64,000 nt of DNA from Moniliella sp. 'wahieum' (taxonomy: Eukaryota > Basidiomycota > Moniliellomycetes > Moniliellales > Moniliellaceae): NCBI GenBank assembly GCA_003971905.1, contig RSEE01000011.1:372001-436000 (forward strand), given 5' to 3'. The position numbers were made by a program, and so were the translations under genes. Shown here piece after piece: positions 12,482 to 22,352 of this stretch. Each line of letters begins with the position of its first letter. The stretch's first letter is position 1. Under the pieces are notes generated by a model that was not told the DNA's origin, ran no database searches, and saw only the letters and a program-made list of their open reading frames with translations.

Positions 12482-13454
12482 CGTAGCCGCTGGGTGCTGG
12501 CTGGCGTGGTGCGGGGCAGGGCAGGACACGGGTGTCTGTCGGGTGGGCGATGTGCGTGTGGGCGCGGCAGGTACATACGGAGTGAGAGCAGGAGACCCTG
12601 CCAGCCCTGGCAGCTGGGTACGGGTGTTGGCGGCGGCGCACTGGCGTGGCCGGTGGGCAGGCAGTGGCTGGCAGGGATGCAGAGTGCCGATGGCCGATGG
12701 GCTGGCGGCATCGGGCCAGCGCTGGTCGCCTGCACGGCTGCAGGACGCCACAGGCTGCTGCAGCTGGGGCTGGGTGCGCCGGCTGAGCCTGGCTGAGCAC
12801 GGGCGCTGCCAGGGCTGGCAGGGAGAGTGCCGATGGCCGATGGGCTGGCGGCATCGGGCCAGCGCTGGTCGCCTGCACGGCTGCAGGACGCCACAGGCTG
12901 CTGCAGCTGGGGCTGGGTGCGCCGGCTGAGCCTGGCTGAGCACGGGCCGTGGGGAGGGAGTGCCTGGCATCGACGGTGCATGCGACGGCAGGCAGCAGCG
13001 GCAGGGCAGCGTCTGCGATCGGAGCAGCAGCAGCTGCCGCATCGCACAGGCCACGCCGCAGACAGGCGCAGCAGTCTGCACAGAACGCAGCTCGGCTGGG
13101 CAGCCGGAGCAGCAGCAGCGTACGCGAGCCCAGCGGAGCACCGCTGAGCGTCTCCGATCGCCAGAGCAGCAAGCTTTGCGTCAAACCGCACGCTTGCGTT
13201 GGCTGCTGGTTGCTGGTGCGCGTTGCGTTGCAGCCAGAACAGCAGCCAGAACAGCAGCCACTCCCGCAGCCAGCCAGGACGCAGTCCACTGGCCAGCTAC
13301 GTGCGTCCTATACTTGCACCTGCCCCCCCTGCGCCTGCCTGCACCCAGCAATATACCACCTGCCCTCCAACTCCACCGCCCTCCTCCTTCTGCTCCTCTG
13401 CCCTCCCTCGCCCCCGTCCTCCCTCCTTCACCCACCCTCTCCCCACCGTTCCCC
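12482..13454. other. GC-rich spacer with the duplication and GCAGCAG-rich DNA
   Basis: Apart from the tandem duplication, the spacer has many CAG/CTG-like triplets (about 12990-13270). These give long open frames on both strands without any recognisable domain. I see no gene. A C/T-rich stretch at 13370-13450 leads into the next ATG. Confidence 0.55.
12682..12946. repeat. 143-bp-period tandem duplication
   Basis: A segment of about 122 bp starting GAGTGCCGATGGCCGATGGG occurs at 12682-12803 and again at about 12825-12946, apparently identical. A GGCTGGCAGGGA lead-in precedes both copies. GCTGAGC, GCTGCAG and CTGGCAG words also pepper the flanks. It lies between the exchange-factor gene and the next gene. 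Confidence 0.85.
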
Positions 13455-16400
13455 ATGGCCGCCGCAGCGTATGCGCAGGCGCTGTACGAGCGCACCGGCG
13501 GCTGTCCCTCTGGCACCCCCGCAAGCTCCGCCTGGCCGACGTGGCGGTCGAGCGCGACGGCCGTCTCTATGTCCTCTTCAACGCCGCCGACGGCCCCCCG
13601 CCACTCCCATCGCCTCCTGCCTCGTCTGTGCCGTCGTCCTCATCGTCTTCGCTTGCCCCGCCACCTTCCCGGCCCTCGCTGCCCCTGCCCTCCTCGCCCT
13701 CGCCGCCCCGTCCCGCTTCGCCCGCTGAGCCTGCCTCGCCCACGCCCCATCCCCATCCACATCCACATCCACAGCCACATGCCCATGCCCAGTCCCACCC
13801 CCATTCACCACCCCCGCCAGCCCCTCTCGCCTCCGCCCCGCGATGTCATCACCTCCACCCTCGCCCTCGACGGCCCCCGCTGCTCCTCCTCTGCCGCCTG
13901 GGTCCGTGCCGAGCCCGGAACGCCTTCCCGCCTCGCCTTTTCTCTGGGCCCTGACCCCGGCGCTGTGCTGGTTGCACGCAACCTGTTGTCCAGCATGCCG
14001 CCCTCAGCCAGGAGACCGCACGCGCCTACTTGGCCGCCCATCGCTCCTGGATCTTCACCACGTTTGCCGCCTCGTGCGCGTTGGAGCCCCACGAACCCCT
14101 CGTCCTCCTCACTTCTGTTCAGCTCACATCCGACTGGGCTCTGGCCGTACATGCTGGAAGCGAGCGGGCTAGTGATGTTTCTTTCTACGTCCCTGCCCAC
14201 CTCTACCCAGAAGAGCACGGGTTTGTGGGGATATTGGGGGCACGCTAGCCCTAGCACCTCCCTCCAATATGGGCCCTACCGTGGCCTGACACCAGTGGTC
14301 TTTTACCCCCACCTCCGCTCCTAACCCCCACCTGGAGTGGACCCGACGGTAGGAGCCCAGAGGTCTCGTAGAGCCCGCCAACAGCCTTCTTTCTCTTGGT
14401 CCAGACCCCTAGCTTGCTTCTTCGTCCTTGCCCTCTGCACGGTCCGACACTCTCAAGCATCGGTCCCCTACTGCGCCCCGCATGCATATCCTCCGCCGCC
14501 CGACACCGTCAGCTCGTCAGGCCTGCCTCGCGAACCAGTGCCCCCGCAGAAAGATCGGGTGGCGGCACCACAACAGACCTCCAAGACCCTCTCTACTCCG
14601 TTCCACAGGGCCCGGCTCACTTCGTCGCATCCCCCCTCCCCTCCATCTTGTACCACGAAATGAGCCGCCCTTGATCTCTGGGACCGATGCCAATGTGGAT
14701 GTACAGGACTCCCTCTTGCATGGCTGGCATGGCATGCAGGATGTGGTGCAGCAGGGTAAGCAAGGTACGTTTCTCTTTTCTCTTCCTTCCCCCCTTTTCC
14801 CCTCCTAGTAGACAAACTAACTTTCCGCTTGCTGATCCATCACCGAGCAGGTATCGTTCCGGACCAATGCATCGTTTTCCAGCCGAGTCGATCCATTTCA
14901 ATCGATTTGGCACCCAGCCACGCCCACACGCCCGCAGGGGACCCAAGCAAAAGACGAAAATAAAGACGAACAACAAGCGAAGGTGGTCCCAGCGGTAAAA
15001 AGTCCCAACAGTGCTCCGGTTACCGTGCCGCGGTTTGTTCCAGCCTGGGGGGTCCCCTGGCCAGGCAGTGGGGAATCCTTCCTTGCGCAGGGGACGACTC
15101 ACCTCTTTCAGGCTGGGACAAGCTCGGAACCTAAGAGGTCTTCCCCCCCGACCTGGAACCGATGAAGATCAGTATCGTGCGACCCTCTGCTTGTCCTTCA
15201 TTCCATCCTGCGCTGGAATGCCCCGGCGCAGGCCGAATTTACCTCTGCATCTGACCAACTGGCATTGGAGCTATTGCGTCTCGGTTCCCTCTCCAAGGAG
15301 GAGGATCACTTGGGTACGAGGACCCACGGCTTTTATTTTCCCAACAGCAGCGTACCTGGTCTTCATCCACTGTCTTTGGTTCCATCCTCTTTACTGCTCA
15401 CTCTTTGGAATCTCCCACAGCATCCACGTCGCCCCAACAGGGGTTATCGGTCCGAAGGACTAGTACGGCCCTCACAGGCGGAGGGGTGGAAGATCCAGGC
15501 TCCCCATCTTTGGTGGATACCAATACGCTTGCCTATCGTCGTGGACGGCTGCGGCGACTTGGTTGGAGGTGGAAGTGGGAAAGAATGGTCTGGTGTGGGG
15601 CAAGCTTCGACCGTTCCACGTTCCCCGAAGGGCATTTTCTATGGGACGGACGAATCGGCCTGGCCGATTTTGTTCCCTTCATGACCCGACGACTGGGACG
15701 AGTCACCGCACGTCGCGTGCCTCCCTGGTCAGCCGGAAGGCTTGGGCCTCCATTTGGACTCGGACACTCTGGATAGTTATTCCACCCCAACGATTACCAC
15801 TCCCAGTACACCCAGCTTCCCTTACCTTCTTCCGCCCCACTTGCGACCAGGAAATGACCGCACTCGTTCCGCGCCCGTCGAACAGTCTGTTCACCGACCC
15901 GTGTCCATCCGCGCCTCCACCTGGGGATCTCCACAACGAAGCCCGGCCTTGCCCGAAGAAGACTACGGCCCGACAACGCGGTCTAGGCTTGCTTCTCTCT
16001 CGCTGGTCAAGGAGGGTGAGGTGGTAGGCTCACTGGAGGATCCTTGGGCGCCCGCCGAACCTAGTCCGACCACTTCCCTCCTTGGGTTCCGCATCGTCAG
16101 CTTACCATCCGCTGCGGCGTCAATCGGCCATGGTATACCGCTTGGACACGGTCCAAGTGGATTGGGCACTGCGGCGAGACTCGTTTTCGTCTCATCCCAT
16201 ACGCATACGCATACGCATGCGCATCCCCGGCGCCGCCTTCCCTAGAACCCACAATCGACCGCTCGTACTTTCCCCCGGGCTATGCACCCACCGCCACCGC
16301 CACCAGCACCAACATCAACATCAACCCCCCACCCTCCCCATCTCACCGTATGCACCTTCACTTTCACCTTACTACCCTCCTCACTCGGCACCCAGCCGTA

Positions 16401-17214
16401 CCGTTCTACGCTGCGGTACGAACCTCGCACACCTACCGCCCTGCCTCCCCGTGGGCCGCGCGAGTCGACTTCCCACCTCGCCTCGGGCTTGGGGGCTACT
16501 TCCTAGTAGATCCCTTGGCCGCGCCTACCGCGACCGCAACTTCGAACTCGACTTCGAACCCGAACCCTACGTCGAACCCTACGTCGAACCCTCCTTCGAC
16601 TTCTGCTTCGAGCGCCGCGGCATCACTAGCTCTCCAAGTACGATGCTCAACCCAGGAGCTTCTTCATCGTCCTGCCGTGGGGCTTGGGTGCTCATGCGCA
16701 TGCGCCTGCTCATGCCCATTCTCATGCGCTTGCTCGTGCTCATGTTCATGTACCTTCCTCTGGCGGGCGGTGGAGCTCAAGTTCCATTCCGGTTGCCGCT
16801 TTGCTCGCTACTACAACAACCTCCTCCCCCTTTCCTCCCCCCACGCACCAACGTGACCTGCTCCCCCCGCCTCCTGCCCATCCGCAGCCGCACCCTCATC
16901 CTCAGCCTCATCCTCACCGCAGCCGCAGGCCTACCCGTACCCGTACCCGCATACCGACGCACCTGCCTACCTGCCCCCCGGGCCGCGGTTCGACCCGCGC
17001 CGACCGCCCGCACCGCCCTGCACACGTCCTGTTGTGCCTGCACCGGAACATGCCCTGACCTTGGTCGACACTTCACGATCCGTCCATCTCTTCTCTCTTC
17101 CCGTACGCGCGGCTGGCGACGGTAGTCTCGGGGGGTCCTCCGATTCCAGCCCCGGCACCTTTCGCCCACTTACTCCCCGCATGCTTACCCCAGCCCGCCC
17201 CCCGTGCGGGTAGA
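13455..17214 (+). CDS. Basidiomycete-type conserved hypothetical with His/Pro-rich tail (frame interrupted)
   Basis: I recall similar proteins from many basidiomycetes, but no function is known to me. The N-terminus reads LSLWHPRKLRLADVAVERDG then RLYVLFNAADG, matching the family's opening (ordered aromatic, 'IGDVG' and 'LFNA' motifs). Around 14030-14190 comes AHRSWIFTTFAASCAL, then VLLTSVQLTSDWALAVHAG, the family's second block. After a likely intron at 14756-14850 (donor GTAAGC, CTAAC branch-like site, acceptor GAGCAG) comes GIVPDQCIVFQPSR, which resembles the family's 'DQCIF' motif. A long low-complexity tail follows, with His-Pro repeats (about 16180-16220 and 16860-16930) and Tyr-Pro repeats, ending at the TAG at 17212-17214. 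Several frame changes are needed along the way, so the tail could instead belong to a second gene. Confidence 0.55.
14756..14850 (+). other. Probable intron of the basidiomycete-type gene
   Basis: The stretch starts GTAAGC, ends GAGCAG and has ACTAAC about 35 nt before the acceptor. Removing it joins VVQQG to IVPDQC in one frame. A second GTACGT at 14765 could be the donor instead. Confidence 0.55.
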
Positions 17215-17389
17215 TCCCCAGATCCCCCCCTGTGCTGTGCCCTGATGTGCTCTGTTCTCGCCCCCATTTTTCATTTTTTTGCTTGTGTTTTGGTCGTTGT
17301 GATTTGTGCTGTGTGCTGTGTGTGTGTGTGGTTTCGGTTCCCCCATCGCATCGGGATTCGTCAGTACCTTTATATATCCCCCCCTCCTC

Positions 17390-17690
17390 TCTCTCTCGGA
17401 TCTCTCTCTCTCTCCTCTCTCTCTTGCTCTTGCTCTCTGCTCTCGCGCGCCCACTCTCCTCTCTCTTGCACCTTCCCCCCCCCCACACCCCCCTGTTCTC
17501 CTCTCTCGCTCTCCCTCTCTCGCTCTCCCTCTCTTCGCAACTTCCCCCCCCCCCCCCCCCTCCGTTCTCTCCCCGCGACACCTAGTTCCTTCCATCCTCG
17601 ATTACTCGATTACTTCCGATTACTCGATTACTTCCCTCTTCCCTCTTCCCTCTTCCCTCCTCCCCGTACCCCCTCCCTACCTCTCTCGTT
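17390..17690. repeat. Polypyrimidine tract with CTCT, C-run and CGATTACT repeats
   Basis: About 300 bp of nearly pure C/T on the plus strand: CTCTCT runs, two long C homopolymers, three to four copies of a CGATTACT-type unit at about 17597-17634, and several CCTCTT units to about 17660. It directly follows the 3' end of the upstream gene. Length errors are likely in the C runs. Confidence 0.8.
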
Positions 17691-19973
17691 TGGCTCGCTG
17701 CTGTGATCAGCGCTCAGCTCAGCCTCAGCGCTCAGAATGATGCACGATGCACGATGCACGATGCACAATGGATGGCGGTGATTGCAATCGATGTGTGCTC
17801 GCGCTATGGTAGTGCGTACTGCGTCCGCTCCACTTGGTACCCGGTAATAATAACCAGGCTGTAGATCTGTGGGATACTCGATACGCCCGGTCGATACGGA
17901 TGTGGTCCATGGAGCATCGAATCCCATACAGGCACACGGTGAACATCCCATTCAATATTCACTTGTTGTTCCGTCGAGAACGGGCTGGAGCATGTAGCAG
18001 GCCAGAGTGCGTTGTGGTGGATGCCAGCCATGCCTTAGCTCAATGGTAAAGAGGCTCAGCAGTACAGTGCAACAAAAAAGGTACCGAAATTAAACACGTC
18101 GTCCGACAGATCACACGCATCACATACATCACATACTGTCACATGTCACATGTCAGAAGTGGTCGTAGACCGGTGATTGGTGACCGGTGAGCCGGTGAGG
18201 CCGAGCCGACCCCTCCCCCAGCGCCACAGTGCAGCAACGCGGGGGAGGTGCCAGGAAGGAGGCCAGGGTGCGCCAGGGTGCACTTCGATTATAGTAGGTC
18301 TTAGGTCTTAGAGCTTAGATTTTAGCGCTTTTAATTTTAGCACTTAGTACTTATAGCACTTACAACGTAGAGCTTAGAACTTAGAACTTAGAGCTTAGAG
18401 CTTAGACGCTAGCCAGTCTGCCGGATGCAACATGCCAGAAGCCAGATGGCCCGTGGTCCATGGCAGAACGACAAAAAGTCGGCCTTCGATTCTCTAGCCT
18501 ATAGTAGCGTGCCTGGCTTCGCTACAGGGTCTCCCCCGTTCTCCCCTCGGCTCCAGGTTGTCCCCTCTGCGATCGGCGTTCGCACAGACGTTCGATCACC
18601 GTGAACGAGGTGAGCGGGGGTCGTCGCTGAGCACGATTCTAAGCTTGGCGCTGGAAGCTTGAAGCTAGCTTGAAGCTTGACTGGCCAATTGTGGCCGAAA
18701 GCCGAGGCCTCGACAGGGTCGAAAGTCGAACGCTTTACCCGGGTTACGCGCGTAACGCGTAACGCGTAGGCTCGCATTGCGCTCATCGGTCATTGATCAT
18801 CTCGCGCTGAGGCTCTTCAAGCTTCAGAGCTAGCTTCAGCGCTTCCGCGTCAGCGCGTCAGCACTCATCGACACCAATCCTCTCACAGATGCCGCCCCAT
18901 CTGCATCAATCTTACATCGTTTAAAGATCTCAGATCGTTCCTTCTCCGATCTTCTATCTTTTCTGTCCGCCTACGGCGTTAGGGCGTAGGCAGACGTAGG
19001 CGCGCAAACCTGCGTAGTATAGGCACCAAACCCTAAGTAAAACAGGCTACATATAGGTATTGACACGATATTGACATTTGACCCTGTCGTCGCTGGCAGC
19101 GTAATGCCAGGGTCCTCGACGCCACGCCGTCTTTTTCATCCAACCGCAGCGTATCATCGATCCTCGTACAATCATTAATCATTAATCATTAATCAACGTA
19201 CGCAACGGTGCAAGCTTGGACGGTGATCGACGCTTGATCAATAGATGGGCACTGGGCAATGTTCCAGCATGGGATCGATGATCGATGGTTAGCCGGTCAG
19301 GTTCAGGCCGGTCAATATCGATGATCGCAAGGTGGCAATGCGTTGATGCATATCGGTGGTGGTAATGCATAATGGAGTTTTGCTAGTTGGGCCCGTGTTG
19401 GACCCTGTTGGGCCCCCAGGGTGCATGCTGGGTACGGGTTCCGGGTGTCCGCATGACTGGCACCAGCATCGGTGCCGGATGCAGTCCACGTGCCGCGGAA
19501 GACTGGGATGCTCGATGCTGGGGCTTGGGCACCCCCCCTCCTGCTCCATTTCTGTGATCGTGTGAACGTGAGAACGTTCAATTGATCCGAGAAAACAAAG
19601 AGGAAATCAGATATACAAGGCGACAGGGTTTAACGTTTACATGTTTACAGGTCTCTTGCGCTTATATTTAACCTGAGGCCTGAGGCCTGAAGTCCGTCTT
19701 GAGGCCCTCTGTGCTTTTGTTCACCACATGCACCATTCATGTTTCTTCCCGCCGAGAAATAATTAAGCGATCGTATCCTTCAATTGTCATGACAGCCACC
19801 TACTTTCCCCATTCACATCTGCAAAATGGATGTTGATACCACGAGATAGCGGTGGAGCCATAGGGTGACTCTTCTTCCGTGGTCAAATGGCCCGGGGAAC
19901 GTTGACTCATTCTAAGTTTATGGTGCACTATATTTTGGCAAAGGGTTGGCCTTCCTCCAGCAACCGGAGAACA
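17691..19973. other. Gene-free stretch rich in short palindromic words
   Basis: I see no gene here on either strand. Open frames are short and without domains. The stretch holds tandem GATGCAC words (17740-17765), the AGCTTAG cluster (18290-18416), AAGCTTGAAGC words (18650-18685), CGCGTAACGCGTAACGCGTA (about 18750), ATTAATC repeats (19170-19193) and CTGAGGCCTGAGGCCTGAAG (about 19672). Confidence 0.6.
18290..18416. repeat. Degenerate AGCTTAG/AACTTAG tandem cluster
   Basis: About a dozen degenerate heptamers (GGTCTTA, GAGCTTA, GAACTTA, GCACTTA) run in the same direction, closing with two GAACTTA and two GAGCTTA units in immediate tandem. The array is telomere-like in unit length, but the unit is not a standard fungal telomere repeat. 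Confidence 0.7.
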
Positions 19974-20192
19974 TCGCTCGGATGTCAACCACGTTCAACG
20001 TTCATCCGTGTCCACACGCGCTTCCTAGGGTACGGGACCGGATGGCGACCACCGGAGGGTCCTGATATCCTGGCGATCCCCCTGGTTCCTTAACCTTTTG
20101 CTGCTTCCAAGTAACCCCCGCAAGATGAACGGTTCGGTTTAGACGTAGCATTTCCCCTGTCCTAGCCTTAAGCTCTGTCAATGAAATGGACG
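19974..20192 (+). mobile_element. 3' end fragment of a dispersed element (copy 2)
   Basis: This 219-bp segment matches 30644-30856 almost base for base, from TCGCTCGGATGTCAACCACG to GTCAATGAAATGGACG, with scattered substitutions and a 6-bp duplication near 20001. Both copies keep one reading frame ending FLGYGTGWR, then PEGPDILAIPLVP, then a stop. Sequence to the left (19850-19973) and right (from 20193) does not match the other copy, so this is a truncated 3' piece. See the longer copy at 29740-30856. Confidence 0.8.
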
Positions 20193-21364
20193 CACAAAGA
20201 GGGTGCGTTTAACGCTATCTTTACTGGTTCCTCCCACCATGGGCAGGGCCCAATGCTGTATGACGAGCTCTACTTTCAATTGATCAAGGAGGCCCTCAAC
20301 AAGCCTAGAGTAAACATGTCTCGACCCCGGAGGACGAATCGCTCTGATTACTCCTCCGTCTCTTCTTTTTCGCCAGCTGAAGCGGTTAGTAGAGCGCCAT
20401 TGAGTTTTTCTGCGTCGCTGGTGATGTCTTTACCATCATTCCCCTTTACCCTTCTGAAAGGATCGGCTTTGTGGTCTGCCCAGTCTGCGACCGCTTGACC
20501 CTCTTCAGCTCGCAGTGTTGCTGCCAACCATTTGTGCCAATCCGTGGCTCGTTCGAGCAGGATACGGAATATCAGGGATACGGAACATATGCAGGGCAAC
20601 CTGCTCGATCCACACTGTGCTATATACGAGGTTAAGTGTGCTATTCAGTCCTGATGAGCGGGACATGATCATGCTCCAATAGCATAAGTTTGTCGCCAAA
20701 GATAAGGGGAGACCATTGATGCAACTCTCACCTCTACCCTTCTCCTCGCTTCTTGGCATTCAAAAAATGGGTGATCTTGTTCTAGTCAAGGCTAAGGGTG
20801 TGTGCCATGTGAGATTCTCTAGCAGGCATGTGATGGAGGGCAACCACAGTAAGCCCTCATCTCCGAAAGCCTGGGGATATTGATTCGCCCTGCTCCCAGG
20901 ACATCAATGAGCCAATCCGCACCGAGATGGAGACCGAGGATGGTTCTCAAGGAGCGTTTGTTTCGAAATGCTTCCACAATTTCCGTTGTTCAGCCTGGTG
21001 TTGGCACAGGGCACCCGTTCGGAATGAATGGTTTTAGCCTTTTCTTCAGCCAAGCCAGGCAAACATCGCAATAGCACCGTAGTAATCTCCATGTAAATGA
21101 AACTCAGCGGAAGTATCAGTCACTAACCCACTACATCAACATACTCGACGCCGATTTTACCTGAACCTCTATAACTAACTTCTCCCGCCTTTTGCGGCCA
21201 CACCCTAGCGTGGGCTGCCGTGCAAAAACAAATATCAGTAAAGCATGCCTTGTTTTATTCCCATAAATCAGTTCAACACATGTACAGAGATCGGTGGAGG
21301 TCATGAAAGGATGGATGCATAAGGTCCCACAGAAAAGCCGTGCATACGGTCTGCCCAGCTTTGC
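20193..21364. other. Gene-poor stretch, no recognised gene
   Basis: Only short open frames are present. One at 20348-20599 (-) reads RATDWHKWLAATLRAEEG and looks mildly coding-like. I cannot place it, and it could be a relic. The last 200 bp are probably the 3' side of VPS20. Confidence 0.4.
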
Positions 21365-22154
21365 TTATGCCGGCAAGGCTTGACGGACCGGAACAGGTGC
21401 CGATGGGACCTCCGCCTCGGTCTCGGTCGGAGCAGAATCCGAAATCGGACTGGGTGCCACTGGCTCTGATGTTGGTGGAGTAGGCAGCATGGTGATCGGG
21501 ACCGCATCTTCTTCGCCTTCGTTCTCCATGACAAACTCTTGTTGCTCCCGTTCGATCTCCTCGAGCTCGTGAAGAACCGCGTCTTCCTCTTCAGCCGTCA
21601 TATGAGAGGAAAGAAGTTGGTCGATTTCCCTTTGGGCGGCTTGGGCTTCAGCGGTGTCCTCCATGAGCTTCTCGACGCTCTCAGCATTCATCACCCTGTG
21701 GATATCCTTGAGTACTTCATTCCCCTGTTTGAGACCATAGGCCACGGCTTCTTGGATTTGGGCAAATTCAACTGTGGAAACCTGGGGAGAAGTGTCACGA
21801 TAAGCATCGTCTCATTTAGGAGAAATAATAGCACACATACTAGTTGCTCCAGCGCTTCAAGTTGTCCATCCGTCTTGGCCAAAAGCGAGTCATGATACTT
21901 TCTCCTGCGAAGTGCTGTTCGGGCCTTTTCTCTCTCCCCTCGCCCCAGCGCGATTTTGGCCACTTCTTGTTCGCGGGCTGAGATAACGGCGAGCTGGACA
22001 AAAGACAGAGGCTGTCAGCACGCACAAATGGGTGGTACAAGAGTTAACCCACCTTGCGCTGGTATTGCTGAATGCGGTCGCGCTGCAACTTGAGTTCCAG
22101 AATGGCACGGTCTTGAGAAGTGATCTTGGGCCCCTTGGATCCGGACTGGCCCAT
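21365..22154 (-). CDS. VPS20: ESCRT-III subunit Vps20/CHMP6
   Basis: Vps20 starts ESCRT-III assembly on endosomes for cargo sorting into multivesicular bodies. Three exons join cleanly: 22154-22053, 21993-21841 and 21781-21365. The introns are at 21994-22052 (GTGGGT...CCAG) and 21782-21840 (GTATGT...CCAG), 59 nt each. The protein starts MGQSGSKGPKIT, with glycine 2 placed for N-myristoylation as in CHMP6. Basic helix 1 (RDRIQQYQRK) follows, then EREKARTALRRRKYHDSLL, STVEFAQIQEAVAYGLKQGN, and the acidic part EREIDQLL-like to EEEDAVLHELEEIE. The Pro/Ala tail of about 50 residues is longer than in the human protein. The family is sure; Vps20 rather than Snf7 is supported by the myristoylation start and 'QGNEVLK' context. 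No frame errors are seen. Confidence 0.88.
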
Positions 22155-22352
22155 GGTTGGTGGTTGACGTTGACTCCGCTCTGAGCCGATAGAGTGGTGC
22201 GGCCTATCTCCCAGCTAGGGCGGAAATGTGGTTCTGAAGAGCCGAATTCCGCCGTATGACTCCGCTTATTTAGGAAAAGGTGGGCGCGAGAAAAATTATG
22301 TGCGTTGGACGTGTCCACCATCATCACTAGCATCACTAGCCACTCCTGCCCG
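22155..22352. promoter_or_regulatory. Shared divergent promoter, VPS20 and transporter
   Basis: Only about 200 bp separate the two start codons, so the promoters of both genes must lie here or overlap the neighbouring 5' ends. No clear TATA box is seen. The stretch has ATCACTAGC tandem words near 22322-22340. Confidence 0.5.

Noticed and set aside
12458-13289. Long minus-strand frames over the tandem duplication
   Set aside because: They are mirror frames of GC-rich repeats and lack any coding-like pattern other than the repeat itself.
17390-17690. Minus-strand Arg/Glu-rich protein across the polypyrimidine tract
   Set aside because: It is only the translation of GA-rich low-complexity DNA.
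18029-18070. A tRNA-like start, GCCTTAGCTCAATGGTAAAG
   Set aside because: It resembles a D arm, but no anticodon stem, T arm (GGTTCRA) or matching acceptor strand follows within the expected distance.
18290-18416. Calling the heptamer array a true telomere
   Set aside because: Units are degenerate, it is internal to the window, and genes continue on both sides.
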